Under the pieces are notes generated by a model, which did not search any database, was not told where the DNA came from, and saw only the letters and a list, made by a program, of their open reading frames with translations. From Microvirga solisilvae (GTDB lineage: Bacteria > Pseudomonadota > Alphaproteobacteria > Rhizobiales > Beijerinckiaceae), in the NCBI RefSeq assembly GCF_022808595.1, contig NZ_JAKUCN010000006.1, positions 124,001 through 188,000 on the forward strand: DNA of 64,000 bases, in the 5' to 3' direction. Positions 32,544 to 43,856 of this stretch are shown here, piece by piece. The translations under genes were made by a program, and so were the position numbers. Every line of letters starts with the position of its first letter. Position 1 is the first letter of the stretch.

Positions 32544-35075
32544 ATGGCTCATCAGGGCGACATGCCGAAGGGCTCGACCATCGACCGATCCGACCGTCCC
32601 GGCCATTTCGGATGGGTTCTCATGCTCGTCGCCGTTCTGGTCGGCGCGGCCTTCAGCATCCGCTATCTCAACGGCGAACAGACCCAATTCCTCATCCTCG
32701 GGCTTCTCGCCTTCTTCGCCATGGCGGGCGTGTTCTTCCTCTTCGCCTGGGCCATCGGCGTTATTCAATTCGCGGGACAGACCGTCCGTAACGACATCAC
32801 CAAGCTCATGGCCGACACGGCAGGCGAGGGGCTGGCCGTGATCGATGAGGATGGCCGCATCCTCTATGCGAATGAATCCTATCTCTCCTTCGCGCGCTCC
32901 GACACGGGCGAGCCCCGCCCCGTCGAGCGCCTGTTCATGGGCGCGCCGGAAGTCTCGGAGGCGATCTATCGTTTGGCTCAGGCTGGCCGCGAGCAGCGCA
33001 CGGGCACGGAGGAAATCCGCCTTTCCCCATCCCTCGGCGGCGCGCAGGAATTCGGCTGGTATCGCGTTCGCGTACGGCCCATGCCGCGCGGAGGACGCCG
33101 GGACACGGCTTTGTGGAGCATCGCCGATATCACCCATGAGCGCGAGCGGCAGGAGAACGTCTTCCAGGAACTGCAGCACGCCATCGATTATCTCGATCAT
33201 GCGCCGGCGGGCTTCCTCTCCATCGATCCCAATGGCTCGATCATCTATCTCAACGCGACGCTCGCCACCTGGCTCGATTACGATCTCGCCCAGGTCGGAT
33301 CCGGCGGCCTGAACCTGACCGATATCCTGCCGCGCAATGTGGTGGCGATGATGACCTCGTTCACCGGCGATCCGGGCACCGTGCGCACCGAAACCTTCGA
33401 CCTGGATCTGCGCCGCCGCAACGGCCAGTTCCTGCCCGCGCGGCTCTATCACCGCATCGCCTTCGGGCAGGATGGCCATATGGGCGCTTCGCGCACGCTG
33501 GTCATCAATCGCTCGCAGGGCGTCGAGGGCGACGAGGGGCAGCGCGCCGCCGAAGTGCGCTTCGTGCGCTTCTTCAACAACACGCCCATCGCGATCGCGA
33601 CCGTGAATAAGGCCAGCCGCATCGTTCACGCCAACGCGCCGTTCTCAAAGCTCTTCGGCATCCTGCCGCGCACGAGCGACAGCGTGGGCGAGGGGCCTTC
33701 GATCTTCGACAGCTTCCGCGAGAGCGGACCGCTCGATGCGGCTCTCAAGGCCGTTGCCGAAAACCGGGGTGATATCGCGCCGCTCGAATTGCAGACGGCA
33801 GGCGAGAGCGGCGGCTCCGTGCGCGTCTGGGTGACGCCCGCGGGCGATACGGGCGCCGATGGCGAGACGGCGATCCTCTATGCGCTCGACACCACGGATT
33901 TCCGCAAAGTCGAGGAGCAGCTCGCGCAGTCGCAGAAAATGAACGCGGTCGGCCAACTCGCCGGCGGCGTCGCGCACGACTTCAACAACGTGCTCCAGGC
34001 GATCATCGGCTACAGCGATCTTTTGCTCGCCAATCACCGCCCCACCGATCCGTCCTTCCAGGACATCATGCAGATCAAGCAGAACGCGAACCGGGCCGCG
34101 AGCCTGGTGCGCCAGCTGCTCGCCTTCTCGCGCCGCCAGACCCTGCGGCCGGAAGTGCTCAATCTCAACGACCGGCTCTACGATCTCTCCATGCTGCTCA
34201 AGCGCCTTCTTGGCGAGCGCGTGGAGCTCGACCTCAGTCATGGCCGCGAGCTGTGGTTCGTGAAAGCGGACGTGAACCAGTTCGAGCAGGTGGTGGTGAA
34301 TCTTGCGGTCAACGCGCGCGATGCCATGCCCGATGGCGGCAAGCTCGCGATCCGCACGGCCAATGTCTCCGCGCAGGATGCAGCGCGTCTGAATGTCAGC
34401 GCCATGCCGCCCGCCGATTACGTGTTGGTGGAGGTGTCGGACACGGGCACCGGCATGACCTCCGATGTGGTGGAGAAAATCTTCGAGCCCTTCTTCACCA
34501 CGAAGGAAGTGGGCAAGGGCACGGGCCTCGGCCTCTCGACGGTGTTCGGCATCGTGAAGCAGTCGGGCGGCTATATCGACGTGAATTCGAAGCCGGGCGA
34601 GGGCACGACCTTCAGCATCTACCTGCCGCGCCACATCCCGGATGTGCAGGAGGCTCCCGAGGAGCCCAAGGCTGATGCGGTCAAGAAACCTGCCGCCGAC
34701 ATGACGGGGCAGGGCACGATTCTCCTCGTGGAGGACGAGGACCCGGTTCGCGCGGTGAATGCGCGCGCGCTGACGGCACGTGGCTACACGGTGCTGGAGG
34801 CGGCCTCAGGCGTCGAGGCGATGGAGATCATTCAGGAGCGCGGCGCGCCGGTGGACCTCGTGGTCTCCGACGTGGTGATGCCGGAGATGGATGGCCCCAC
34901 GCTGCTCGGCGAATTGCGCAAGCTCTATCCCGATCTCAAGGTGATCTTCGTGTCCGGCTACGCGGAAGAGGCCTTCCGCAAGAACCTGCCTGAAGGCGAG
35001 GAATTCAACTTCCTACCCAAGCCCTTCAGCCTGCGTCAGCTGGTGGAGACCGTGAAACAGGTGATCGGGCAGTAA
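32544..35075 (+). CDS. cckA: Cell-cycle hybrid histidine kinase CckA
   Basis: This 843-residue hybrid kinase has two N-terminal membrane helices (about 23-39 and 49-74). PAS-like modules follow at about 90-190, 215-320 and 355-465. The dimerisation/phosphoacceptor helix has GGVAHDFNN with H478. The ATPase domain has N-box [14 protein letters not shown] and G-boxes DTGTGM and GKGTGLGLS. The C-terminal receiver domain has phospho-acceptor D776 in [12 protein letters not shown]. It controls CtrA through ChpT. The start is uncertain: ATG 32544 has AAGGA 11 nt upstream, whereas GTG 32535 is too close to it. It lies upstream of recA as in many Hyphomicrobiales. Confidence 0.93.
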   Translation: MAHQGDMPKGSTIDRSDRPGHFGWVLMLVAVLVGAAFSIRYLNGEQTQFLILGLLAFFAMAGVFFLFAWAIGVIQFAGQTVRNDITKLMADTAGEGLAVIDEDGRILYANESYLSFARSDTGEPRPVERLFMGAPEVSEAIYRLAQAGREQRTGTEEIRLSPSLGGAQEFGWYRVRVRPMPRGGRRDTALWSIADITHERERQENVFQELQHAIDYLDHAPAGFLSIDPNGSIIYLNATLATWLDYDLAQVGSGGLNLTDILPRNVVAMMTSFTGDPGTVRTETFDLDLRRRNGQFLPARLYHRIAFGQDGHMGASRTLVINRSQGVEGDEGQRAAEVRFVRFFNNTPIAIATVNKASRIVHANAPFSKLFGILPRTSDSVGEGPSIFDSFRESGPLDAALKAVAENRGDIAPLELQTAGESGGSVRVWVTPAGDTGADGETAILYALDTTDFRKVEEQLAQSQKMNAVGQLAGGVAHDFNNVLQAIIGYSDLLLANHRPTDPSFQDIMQIKQNANRAASLVRQLLAFSRRQTLRPEVLNLNDRLYDLSMLLKRLLGERVELDLSHGRELWFVKADVNQFEQVVVNLAVNARDAMPDGGKLAIRTANVSAQDAARLNVSAMPPADYVLVEVSDTGTGMTSDVVEKIFEPFFTTKEVGKGTGLGLSTVFGIVKQSGGYIDVNSKPGEGTTFSIYLPRHIPDVQEAPEEPKADAVKKPAADMTGQGTILLVEDEDPVRAVNARALTARGYTVLEAASGVEAMEIIQERGAPVDLVVSDVVMPEMDGPTLLGELRKLYPDLKVIFVSGYAEEAFRKNLPEGEEFNFLPKPFSLRQLVETVKQVIGQ

Positions 35076-35145
35076 ATTACTGAAAAATAAAAAATAATTT
35101 TCTGCGACATCATGGCCTGCTAAAGGGCTGTGAATTCTCGAATGA

Positions 35146-35160
35146 GAACGAAAAAAGAAC
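35146..35160 (+). promoter_or_regulatory. LexA (SOS) box of recA
   Basis: GAAC (35146-35149), seven bases GAAAAAA, then GAAC (35157-35160) form a perfect alphaproteobacterial SOS box. It lies 87 bp upstream of the recA start. A third GAAC occurs at 35171-35174 but not at N7 spacing. Confidence 0.85.
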
Positions 35161-35247
35161 TTGCGACTAGGAACAAAGTGAGTACATATATCTTCTCAAC
35201 ACCGCGTTGAGATTCACTCCTCCTCCTGCCATAAGGATGTTCTGGTC

Positions 35248-36342
<1,095 letters not shown>

Positions 36343-36374
36343 CGAGGTTTGCTCTCCTTCAAGGGCAAAGGAAG

Positions 36375-36405
36375 GGCCGTCGCGAGAGATCGCGGCGGTC
36401 TTTTT
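36375..36405 (+). terminator. Terminator of recA
   Basis: An 11-bp stem with two G-U pairs, left arm GGCCGTCGCGA (36375-36385), loop GAGA, right arm TCGCGGCGGTC (36390-36400), is followed by TTTTT. It lies 32 bp after the recA stop. Confidence 0.85.
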
Positions 36406-36511
36406 GCATGGGATGATCGTGAGTAGAACTGCGCTAAGCCCAACTTTATTATTTCAATTGTATGTGAAACTTTGTAGCTCTTTAGGAAACTCGTACCTGA
36501 GCAAGTTTTTC

Positions 36512-37105
36512 ATGAGCAGCGAAGTATCTAGAGATTACAGCATCTATTGCATTGATCCTGCGAATTCAGATGTGGGGGAGATACATTGGATGCTCGATGT
36601 CTCTACTGATGACTATAAAGCGTACCTTCAAAGTCATAAGATGCTGATCTCTTACATGAAGGGGCGAAGGAATTCGGTGACATTCCTTGCTACGCTTGTC
36701 ATGTGTTTGATCTTAACAGCGACTTTATTTTGCCTAATAAATTATGGCTTTACAGTAGCTTCTGCATATTGGGCAGGCGGCATTAGCTTTCTTGTCTTCA
36801 GGAACATAATATTCAACGCTGAACTGAAAAGGCTTCATGGCAGAGTGTTTGGTACCTTCAGGCAATCTGAGCCGATAAAGCTGATCATCGGTTCGAAGGG
36901 TATCCTGTCGAGGGCGCCCCGCTCCGTCCAGATTACCCCTTGGGCTGCCATCTTCTCATGCGAGGAAGATAAGAGTGGTCTCTATTTGATCATGCGAAAC
37001 TATTCCACTGTCGCTATCCCTTCATCAGCCTTAAGCCGGTTGACCGACAGAGACGGATTGGTCGCATTCATGAACGCGAGGATTAGGGAAGCCTCCTTGG
37101 CCTAG
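36512..37105 (+). CDS. YcxB-like membrane protein in low-GC DNA
   Basis: This protein has 197 residues from ATG 36512; the open frame extends further upstream into recA but that part cannot be real. Two membrane helices lie at about 60-80 and 84-103 (TFLATLVMCLILTATLFCLI; FTVASAYWAGGISFLVF). The C-terminal part (LIIGSKGILSRAPRSVQITPW, then GLYLIMRNYSTVAIPSSAL) matches the pattern of YcxB-like C-terminal domains, which resemble PH domains. The coding DNA is clearly more A/T-rich than recA and alaS on either side, suggesting horizontal acquisition. No Shine-Dalgarno is seen, so the start is tentative. Confidence 0.62.
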   Translation: MSSEVSRDYSIYCIDPANSDVGEIHWMLDVSTDDYKAYLQSHKMLISYMKGRRNSVTFLATLVMCLILTATLFCLINYGFTVASAYWAGGISFLVFRNIIFNAELKRLHGRVFGTFRQSEPIKLIIGSKGILSRAPRSVQITPWAAIFSCEEDKSGLYLIMRNYSTVAIPSSALSRLTDRDGLVAFMNARIREASLA

Positions 37106-37242
37106 CCAGGTCGCCTATTTGAATTTCAATTGTGCCGTAAGTCTTGGCAGTGCCTCGACAGAGGGGCCGGGGACCGCTAAAACCGGCCCACATCAACAGA
37201 TTACCGGGCCCGAAAAGCCCCAATTCCCGAGTTTGAGAACCC

Positions 37243-39894
37243 ATGAGCGGCGTCAACGAAATCCGGTCGACCTTCCTCGATTACTTCGCCAAGAACGGCC
37301 ATGAGGTCGTGGCATCGAGCCCCCTCGTGCCGCGCAACGACCCGACCCTGATGTTCACGAACGCGGGCATGGTGCAGTTCAAGAACGTGTTTACGGGTGT
37401 CGAGAAGCGACCCTACAGCACGGCGGCGAGCTCGCAGAAATGCGTTCGCGCGGGCGGCAAGCACAACGACTTGGACAATGTCGGCTACACGGCGCGCCAC
37501 CACACCTTCTTCGAGATGCTCGGCAATTTCTCGTTCGGTGATTACTTCAAGGAACGCGCCATCGAGCTCGCCTGGAATCTGATCACCAAGGAGTTCGATC
37601 TCCCGAAGGAGAAGCTGCTGGTCACCGTCTACCATGACGACGACGAGGCTGCGAACCTCTGGAAGAAGATCGCCGGCTTCTCGGATTCCAAGATCATCCG
37701 TATCCCGACCTCGGACAATTTCTGGCAGATGGGCGATACCGGCCCCTGCGGTCCGTGCTCGGAAATCTTCATCGACCAGGGCGACAAGCTCTGGGGCGGC
37801 CCTCCCGGCAGCCCGGAGGAGGACGGCGACCGTTTCCTCGAATTCTGGAACCTCGTGTTCATGCAATACGAGCAGATCGAGCCCGGCAATCGCATCGCTC
37901 TGCCCAAGCCCTCCATCGATACCGGCATGGGCCTGGAGCGCATCTCCGCGATCATGCAGGGCGTGTATTCGAACTACGACACGGATCTGTTCCGCACGCT
38001 CATCGAGGCCGTGGCCCATGCCACCGGCGTGGCGCCGGAAGGCGACCGCAAGGCCTCGCATCGCGTGATCGCGGATCACCTGCGCACATCGTGCTTCCTC
38101 GTGGCCGATGGCGTGCTGCCGTCGAACGAGGGCCGCGGCTACGTGCTTCGCCGCATCATGCGCCGCGCCATGCGCCATGCGCAGCTGCTTGGCGCGCGCG
38201 ATCCGATCATGTACCGCCTCGTGCCCGCTCTGGTGCGCGAGATGGGGCAGGCCTATCCTGAGCTGATCCGCGCCGAAGCGCTGATCACCGAGACGCTGAA
38301 GCTGGAGGAAACCCGCTTCCGCAAGACCCTCGAGCGCGGCCTCACGATTCTCGACGATGAAGCCCGCAATCTCACCAAGGGCCAGAACCTCTCGGGCGAT
38401 ACGGCCTTCACGCTCTACGACACCTACGGCTTCCCGCTCGATCTCACGCAGGACGCGCTGAAGCCGCGCGGCATCGGCGTCGACACGGATGCCTTCAACG
38501 CCGCCATGGAGCGCCAGCGCGAGAAGGCCCGCGCGGCCTGGTCCGGCTCAGGCGAGGCAGCGACGGAGACCGTGTGGTTCGGCGTCAAGGAGCGCACCGG
38601 CGCGACCGAATTCTTTGGCTACGATACCGAGCAGGCCGAGGGCGTTGTCGTGGCGCTGCTCAAGGACGGCAAGGAAGTGTCGGAGCTGAAGGCTGGCGAG
38701 ACCGGCCTCGTGGTCCTGAACCAGACGCCGTTCTATGGCGAGTCCGGCGGTCAGGTCGGCGATACCGGCGTGATGCAGGGCGAGGGCGCACGCGTTCGCG
38801 TCACCAGCACCGAGAAGAAGCTTGGCGATCTCTTCGTGCATCACGTCACGGTGGAGCACGGTGCGCTGAAGCTCAATCAATCGCTGGAGCTGAATGTCGA
38901 TCACGAGCGCCGCTCGGCCGTGCGTTCGAACCACTCGGCGACCCACCTTCTGCATGAGGCGCTTCGTCAGGTGCTCGGCGATCACGTGGCCCAGAAGGGC
39001 TCGATGGTTGCGCCCGACCGCCTGCGCTTCGACTTCAGCCACCCGAAGCCCATCGAGGATGCGGAGCTGAAGGAAGTGGAGGAGATCGCCAATCGTGTGC
39101 TGCTCCAGAACGAGCCGGTCGTCACCAAGCTCATGGCCGTTGACGAGGCCATCGAGTCCGGTGCGCGCGCGCTCTTCGGCGAGAAGTATGGCGACGAGGT
39201 TCGCGTCGTCTCCATGGGCAAGACCGATGGCAACAAGACCTTCTCCATCGAACTCTGCGGCGGCACGCATGTGAACCGCACGGGCGATATCGGTCTCGTC
39301 ACCATCGTGGCCGAGAGCGCAGTCGCCGCAGGCGTGCGCCGCCTCGAAGCGATGACGGGCGACGCCGCGCGTCGTTATCTCGCCGATGAGAGCCGTAAGC
39401 TGCGCGAAGTTGCGAGCATCTTGAAGACACCGGTCGATGACGTGTCCTCGCGTCTCTCCGCGTTGCTCGAAGAGCGCCGCAAGCTGGAGCGCGAACTCGC
39501 CGAAGCGCGTCGCAAGCTCGCCATGGGCGGCGGTGCCGCAGGCGGCGGCGATCCGATCAAGGATGTCGCCGGCACCAAGCTGATGGCGCGTGCCGTCACC
39601 GGCGTCGAGATGAAGGATCTGAAGAGCCTTGCGGATGAAGGCAAGAAGCGCCTCGGCTCCGGCGTCGTCGCCATCGTCGGCGTGGCCGATGACGGCAAGG
39701 CCGGCATCGTCGTCGCCGTCACGGATGATCTGACGTCGAAATACGACGCGGTTTCGCTCGTGCGCGTCGGCTCCGAAATCCTCGGCGGCAAGGGCGGCGG
39801 CGGACGCCGCGACATGGCTCAGGCCGGTGGCCCCGACGGAGCGCAGGCGGAAGCCGCGCTCACCGCCATCGAAGCTGCGATGTCGGCAACCTGA
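37243..39894 (+). CDS. alaS: Alanine--tRNA ligase
   Basis: This 883-residue class II synthetase has the catalytic core motif [18 protein letters not shown], the editing domain with [13 protein letters not shown] (zinc-binding HxxxH) and [13 protein letters not shown], and the C-terminal DHHA1 oligomerisation domain ([17 protein letters not shown]). It charges tRNA-Ala and hydrolyses mischarged Ser/Gly. The N-terminus [15 protein letters not shown] is standard. It is located downstream of recA, the conserved alphaproteobacterial order, with only the YcxB-like islet between. It is followed by a perfect terminator. Confidence 0.98.
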   Translation: MSGVNEIRSTFLDYFAKNGHEVVASSPLVPRNDPTLMFTNAGMVQFKNVFTGVEKRPYSTAASSQKCVRAGGKHNDLDNVGYTARHHTFFEMLGNFSFGDYFKERAIELAWNLITKEFDLPKEKLLVTVYHDDDEAANLWKKIAGFSDSKIIRIPTSDNFWQMGDTGPCGPCSEIFIDQGDKLWGGPPGSPEEDGDRFLEFWNLVFMQYEQIEPGNRIALPKPSIDTGMGLERISAIMQGVYSNYDTDLFRTLIEAVAHATGVAPEGDRKASHRVIADHLRTSCFLVADGVLPSNEGRGYVLRRIMRRAMRHAQLLGARDPIMYRLVPALVREMGQAYPELIRAEALITETLKLEETRFRKTLERGLTILDDEARNLTKGQNLSGDTAFTLYDTYGFPLDLTQDALKPRGIGVDTDAFNAAMERQREKARAAWSGSGEAATETVWFGVKERTGATEFFGYDTEQAEGVVVALLKDGKEVSELKAGETGLVVLNQTPFYGESGGQVGDTGVMQGEGARVRVTSTEKKLGDLFVHHVTVEHGALKLNQSLELNVDHERRSAVRSNHSATHLLHEALRQVLGDHVAQKGSMVAPDRLRFDFSHPKPIEDAELKEVEEIANRVLLQNEPVVTKLMAVDEAIESGARALFGEKYGDEVRVVSMGKTDGNKTFSIELCGGTHVNRTGDIGLVTIVAESAVAAGVRRLEAMTGDAARRYLADESRKLREVASILKTPVDDVSSRLSALLEERRKLERELAEARRKLAMGGGAAGGGDPIKDVAGTKLMARAVTGVEMKDLKSLADEGKKRLGSGVVAIVGVADDGKAGIVVAVTDDLTSKYDAVSLVRVGSEILGGKGGGGRRDMAQAGGPDGAQAEAALTAIEAAMSAT

Positions 39895-39898
39895 TTTA

Positions 39899-39938
39899 AA
39901 AAGATCCCGGATCGCGAAAACGATCCGGGATCTTTTCA
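39899..39938. terminator. Bidirectional terminator after alaS
   Basis: A perfect 14-bp stem AAGATCCCGGATCG (39901-39914) / CGATCCGGGATCTT (39921-39934) with loop CGAAAA is flanked by A-rich and T-rich tracts. It serves alaS and the convergent sugar dehydrogenase gene. Confidence 0.9.
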
Positions 39939-39973
39939 TTTTGAAGCGCCGGTCTCTGCAGGATTGGGCCGGA

Positions 39974-41257
39974 CTAGTTTTTCGTAATTCTCCAAATCGT
40001 ATTCGACAGATCGTCTGCGACGATCAGGGCTCCGCGCGGGTCGACCGTCACGCCCACCGGACGGCCACGGGTGTTGCCATCGCCCACCAGGAAGCCGGAC
40101 ACGAAATCGACCGGGTCTCCGGCTGGCTTGCCATCGCGGAATGGGATGAAGACCACCTTGTAGCCCACCGGAGCGTCGCGGTTCCAGCTCCCGTGCATGC
40201 CCACGAATACGCCCTCAGAGAAATCAGGGCCCATGGCCGGTGTCGAGAAAGCGACGCCGAGTGCTGCCACATGCGATCCCAAGGCATAATCAGGGCGAAT
40301 GGCGGCGGCGACCTTTTCCGGGTCCTGCGGCTGCGCGCGCGGATCGACATTCTGGCCCCAATAGCTGTAGGGCCATCCGTAGAAGGCGCCTTCCTTCACA
40401 GAGGTCAGGTAATCGGGAACGAGGTCGGGGCCGATTTCATCCCGCTCGTTCACGACCGCCCAGAGCTGTCCTGTGCCGGGCTGAATCGTGAGCGCGGTCG
40501 GGTTGCGAAGGCCGGTTGCGTAGGGCCTGTGCGCTCCCGTCTGCACATCGATCTGCCAGATCATGGCCCGATCTTCCTCGGCATCCATCCCACGCTCGGT
40601 GATGTTGCTGTTGGAGCCGATGCCCACATAGAGAAAGCGCCCGTCCGCGCTGGCGGTCATCGCCTTCGTCCAGTGGTGATTGATCTTGGAAGGCAGGTCG
40701 GTGACCTTTACCGGAGGCCCGCTCGCCTTGGTGTCGCCGTCGCGATAATCGAAGCGCACCAGCGCGTCCTGGTTGGCGACATAGAGGGCGCCGTTGACGA
40801 GCGCGAGGCCATAGGGTGCATCGAGGTTATCGGCGAAGACGCCCTGCATTTCGTAAGCGCCGTCGCCATCGGCGTCGCGCAGCAGAGTCAGACGATTGCC
40901 GCCCTTCACCGAGCTCTTGCCGAGGCTCTTGATGTAGCCCGCGATCACGTCCTTGGGGCGAACGTTCGGCGCATAGCCGCCGGACCCTTCGGCCACCAGA
41001 ATATCGCCATTGGGAAGCAGCAGGGTTTGACGCGGAATCTTGAGATCCGTGGCAATCGCTTGAATCTTGTATCCCGATGGCACTTTCGGGAGATCATTGC
41101 CCCAATTAGCCGGCCGCGGGATCTTCATGTTGGGCAGCAATCCGCGTTCCGGCTCGGGCAGGTTCGGGTTCGGGCCAAATTGCTGCGGCTGGGCTCCAGC
41201 GTCGCCGGCAGAGAGGGCGATTGTCAGCATACCGATGAGGAGGATCGAGCGGATCAT
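39974..41257 (-). CDS. PQQ-dependent sugar dehydrogenase / L-sorbosone dehydrogenase-like
   Basis: This secreted 427-residue beta-propeller has a signal peptide (MIRSILLIGMLTIALSAGDAGA). Propeller motifs include LPNGDILVAEGSGG, LRDADGDGAYEMQGVF, GLRNPTALTIQPGTGQLWAVVNERDE and GSWNRDAPVGYKVVFIPF. This family oxidises aldoses or sorbosone with PQQ in the periplasm; substrate preference is unknown. The ATG at 41257 has GGGAGGG about 6 nt upstream and overlaps the DUF2231 stop (ATGA), so upstream extension is rejected. It forms a two-gene unit with the DUF2231 membrane protein. Confidence 0.88.
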   Translation of the reverse strand: MIRSILLIGMLTIALSAGDAGAQPQQFGPNPNLPEPERGLLPNMKIPRPANWGNDLPKVPSGYKIQAIATDLKIPRQTLLLPNGDILVAEGSGGYAPNVRPKDVIAGYIKSLGKSSVKGGNRLTLLRDADGDGAYEMQGVFADNLDAPYGLALVNGALYVANQDALVRFDYRDGDTKASGPPVKVTDLPSKINHHWTKAMTASADGRFLYVGIGSNSNITERGMDAEEDRAMIWQIDVQTGAHRPYATGLRNPTALTIQPGTGQLWAVVNERDEIGPDLVPDYLTSVKEGAFYGWPYSYWGQNVDPRAQPQDPEKVAAAIRPDYALGSHVAALGVAFSTPAMGPDFSEGVFVGMHGSWNRDAPVGYKVVFIPFRDGKPAGDPVDFVSGFLVGDGNTRGRPVGVTVDPRGALIVADDLSNTIWRITKN

Positions 41258-41685
41258 TTCATCCCTCCCGCATGAAATCCGGAATAGCCGATCCAGGATG
41301 CGACAAGGGCCAGGAGCGTGGTGATCGCCGAGAGATAGAGGCCTTCCGGCATGGTCGCCCAGGCATCTTTCGCGTGGACGAGGGCATTGATGAAGCCGAG
41401 CACCCACATGACGAGCAGCAGAGCGAAATAGACGATCATCCGCCCTTTGTGTGCGGGTTGCCTGCGAAAGAGATTGATCAATGCCCAGAGCGTCGCGAAG
41501 CCGCCGCCGACCAAGCCGCCGGCAATGAGCCAGGACGAGAAATTGCTCCATTGCGCGTGAAAGCTCGCTCGATACGCGAAGTCGCTGATCAGCGCGCCCG
41601 CGAACAAAGGAAGCGGAAACGCAAGAAGGATGGCATGCAGAGGGTGAAGCGGTCTTATGGGACCTGAGCTGGATACGACAACCAA
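41254..41685 (-). CDS. DUF2231-family membrane protein
   Basis: This 143-residue membrane protein has about four hydrophobic helices; its N-terminal RPLHPLHAILLAFPLPLFAGALISD matches the DUF2231 opening (HPLLVHFP-like). The TTG start at 41685 is chosen because AGAGGA lies about 6 nt upstream; the longer frame to 41736 has no ribosome-binding site. It overlaps the PQQ dehydrogenase gene by 4 bp. Similar pairs suggest a membrane electron acceptor or anchor for the dehydrogenase (inference). Confidence 0.75.
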   Translation of the reverse strand: MVVVSSSGPIRPLHPLHAILLAFPLPLFAGALISDFAYRASFHAQWSNFSSWLIAGGLVGGGFATLWALINLFRRQPAHKGRMIVYFALLLVMWVLGFINALVHAKDAWATMPEGLYLSAITTLLALVASWIGYSGFHAGGMK

Positions 41686-41856
41686 GGCTTTTCCTCTCGT
41701 TCCCTGGGGCCGGTCGCGCTGTTTCACGTCCGGCAAAGGTATCGATGGATCAATGCGTCAATGGCCGGTCGGGTTCGAAAACGGCTTGGATTTCTTGATA
41801 GGGGCCTGTGACCTTGGCTGCCGCTCTCCCGAGACGGCGGGAAGGGCAGCCGATCT

Positions 41857-42321
41857 TCAATCGTGATCGGGATGCTGGCGGGATTTCATTTTCGCCAGCA
41901 GCTCGGGCGGATTGTCATCCTCGGTGCTGATGCCTGGGAGCGTGTGAAGCCGCTCGAAGGCGGGGAGCCTGCCTTCGGTGCCGTATTGGATTTCCGGATC
42001 GACTTTTTCGGGATGGTCCAGGCTGCCGATGGAGATGCAGATACGATCCGTCTCAAGAGCATTATAGGTCAGCGGCGTGCCGCAATCCCGGCAGAACCCG
42101 CGCTCGACCGCCTCTGAGCTCCTGAAACTTCCGGGCTTTCCTTTCGTCCAAACCAGATCCTTGCGCGGCACGCCCGTCAGCGCGGAAAAGTAGTTCCCGA
42201 AAGCCTTCTGGCACATGCGGCAATGGCAGATGCTCGTATGCGTCGGCTCCGACATCAGCGCATAGCGCACCGCGCCGCACTGGCAGCCGCCTGTCATGCT
42301 TGGGGATGATGCTTCTGACAT
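41857..42321 (-). CDS. GFA (glutathione-dependent formaldehyde-activating)-family protein, copy 1
   Basis: This 154-residue protein has the two zinc sites of the GFA/CENP-V fold: GGCQCGAVRYAL, CHCRMCQKAFGNYF, and GFCRDCGTPL. Members bind glutathione or small thiols, and many have no demonstrated enzymatic activity. AAAGGAG precedes the ATG. It is a tandem paralogue of the gene at 42375-42818, with long shared blocks and an identical C-terminal SRQHPDHD. Confidence 0.88.
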   Translation of the reverse strand: MSEASSPSMTGGCQCGAVRYALMSEPTHTSICHCRMCQKAFGNYFSALTGVPRKDLVWTKGKPGSFRSSEAVERGFCRDCGTPLTYNALETDRICISIGSLDHPEKVDPEIQYGTEGRLPAFERLHTLPGISTEDDNPPELLAKMKSRQHPDHD

Positions 42322-42374
42322 GGGCGCTCCTTTCTCGAAGACAAACCGATCATCGGCTCCTTGGCGTCAAAACG

Positions 42375-42818
42375 TCAATCGTGGTCCGGATGCTGACGAG
42401 ACTGGATTTCCTCTTCATCCGTGTCCACCACGGGAATGGTGTGAAGAACCTCAAAGTCAGGAACGCGCCTGTCGATGCTGAATTGCTTCTCGATCCTGAT
42501 TTGGGACGGATCATCGAGGCTGCCGATCGAGATACAGATGCGGTTCCATTTGGTGTTGCGGAACGACAAAGGCGTCCCGCAATCACGGCAGAAGCCGCGC
42601 TCAACATCATCCGAGCTGTTGAAGATTCCTGGCTCGCCGCGCGTCCACGCGAAGTCCTTCGGCTGCACGCCCGTGAATGCGGCAAAGAGATTCCCGAAAG
42701 CCTTCTGGCACATACGGCAGTGGCAGATATTCGCGCCCGTCGGCTGCGCATAAAGCGCATAGCGCACCGCGCCGCATTGGCATCCGCCGGTCATGATGGA
42801 TGGGCGTCGGTCCGACAT
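42375..42818 (-). CDS. GFA-family protein, copy 2
   Basis: This 147-residue paralogue of the neighbouring downstream gene has GGCQCGAVRYAL, CHCRMCQKAFGNLF and GFCRDCGTPLSF, and the same SRQHPDHD end. It lies 53 bp upstream of copy 1 on the same strand. Conservation is strong in the zinc-binding half and weaker after RICISIGSLD, indicating an older duplication with divergence in the C-terminal half. Confidence 0.88.
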   Translation of the reverse strand: MSDRRPSIMTGGCQCGAVRYALYAQPTGANICHCRMCQKAFGNLFAAFTGVQPKDFAWTRGEPGIFNSSDDVERGFCRDCGTPLSFRNTKWNRICISIGSLDDPSQIRIEKQFSIDRRVPDFEVLHTIPVVDTDEEEIQSRQHPDHD

Positions 42819-42874
42819 GCAACAGCCTTAGGCTTAAGAACTCTGAGGCAGATGATCTAGGGCGCTAAGCCCGA

Positions 42875-43726
42875 TTAGAAATCCACCGGCCCGCCTTCGC
42901 AGAATGCGAATGACTTCGGCATGAAGCCCTTGGGGCCGACATCGTGCTTGATCGGTTCGAGACGCTCCGTCTGCTGCGTTTTCTTTTGTGCAGATTTCGG
43001 AACGCCGGCAGGCCAGGAGGTCTCGTTCCAGGTGGCAGTCCAATCATGGAAATGGCTTGCCGGATTCAGTTCGAATTTCAGCGTGAGGTAGCCGCTGGTC
43101 TCGTCCTGGCAATGCGGCGAGGTCTTTTGCTCTTTCTCAGTGAAGCAGGCGCGCACCGTCTTGGTGCAGCTGAACGGCACGTTGTTGTAACGACGTTGAT
43201 CCTCAGTGACTTCCGTCATCTCGGGATCGAGCGTGACGAAATCGGCAATGACGAATTCAGCGCCGCCGCCCGAATACCCTTCCCGAATGCGGTTGAGCAC
43301 GGCGACGGCCCAGAGGCCGGAGCCCGTGGGATAGAGGGCAGGGTGGATGTCGACCATCCTCACCTCGGAACCGTCTTCCGATGCCGGCAGCGGATATTTC
43401 TCGAAGCTCCAGCGGTTCAGTACCTGCCATTGGCCTGGGGCTTTCATCGCAAGACGGGAAATCGTCCGGTTCACCATCACGGCATAGTATTCGCTGCCCG
43501 TCTCCGTCTTGCGCTCATAGAGCTTCGGCTCCTCCACCTTGTTGCACTCGAGGCCGGGGAGGTTGCACATGCCCATGATCCAGTTGGGATCGAGCTTGTC
43601 GAGATCCTTGATCTCGCGCAGGCGGACGGCCTGGAGCGGGGATTGGGCTTGAGTACTGCCCGCGTTTAGCAAGGCACTGGCAACGAGCGCTAGGGACAGG
43701 TGCTTCAATACGGAAATGGTCTTCAT
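42875..43726 (-). CDS. Secreted hypothetical protein
   Basis: This protein has 283 residues from ATG 43726, with GAGG about 7 nt upstream; the longer frame to 43840 runs through a terminator and is rejected. Signal peptide: MKTISVLKHLSLALVASALL, then NAGSTQAQS. The mature part has several cysteines (MCNLPGLECNK, SCTKTVRACF, HCQDE, FCEGGP) suggesting disulfides, and no recognised domain. It is probably periplasmic or exported. There is no clear functional link to the GFA genes downstream. Confidence 0.72.
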   Translation of the reverse strand: MKTISVLKHLSLALVASALLNAGSTQAQSPLQAVRLREIKDLDKLDPNWIMGMCNLPGLECNKVEEPKLYERKTETGSEYYAVMVNRTISRLAMKAPGQWQVLNRWSFEKYPLPASEDGSEVRMVDIHPALYPTGSGLWAVAVLNRIREGYSGGGAEFVIADFVTLDPEMTEVTEDQRRYNNVPFSCTKTVRACFTEKEQKTSPHCQDETSGYLTLKFELNPASHFHDWTATWNETSWPAGVPKSAQKKTQQTERLEPIKHDVGPKGFMPKSFAFCEGGPVDF

Positions 43727-43761
43727 CGCGGGCCTCTTCGAGTCGCCCGCTATTCTATAAC

Positions 43762-43793
43762 AAAAATGGCCGGGACAAGCCCGGCCATTTTTT
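43762..43793 (-). terminator. Terminator downstream of the ParA-like gene
   Basis: The stem AAAATGGCCGGG / CCCGGCCATTTT with loop ACAAG gives a T-run on both strands. It lies 64 bp past the ParA-like stop on the minus strand and just upstream of the secreted hypothetical gene. Confidence 0.85.
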
Positions 43794-43856
43794 GCGCTAG
43801 GACGAAATACTGCGTAAACAGTAACATATATTATATTCAATATGAACTAAATATAA

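Noticed and set aside
41686-41856. Possible small gene between the DUF2231 and GFA genes
   Set aside because: The only open frame (about 69 codons) has no ribosome-binding site or recognisable sequence, and overlaps both neighbours on the opposite strand.
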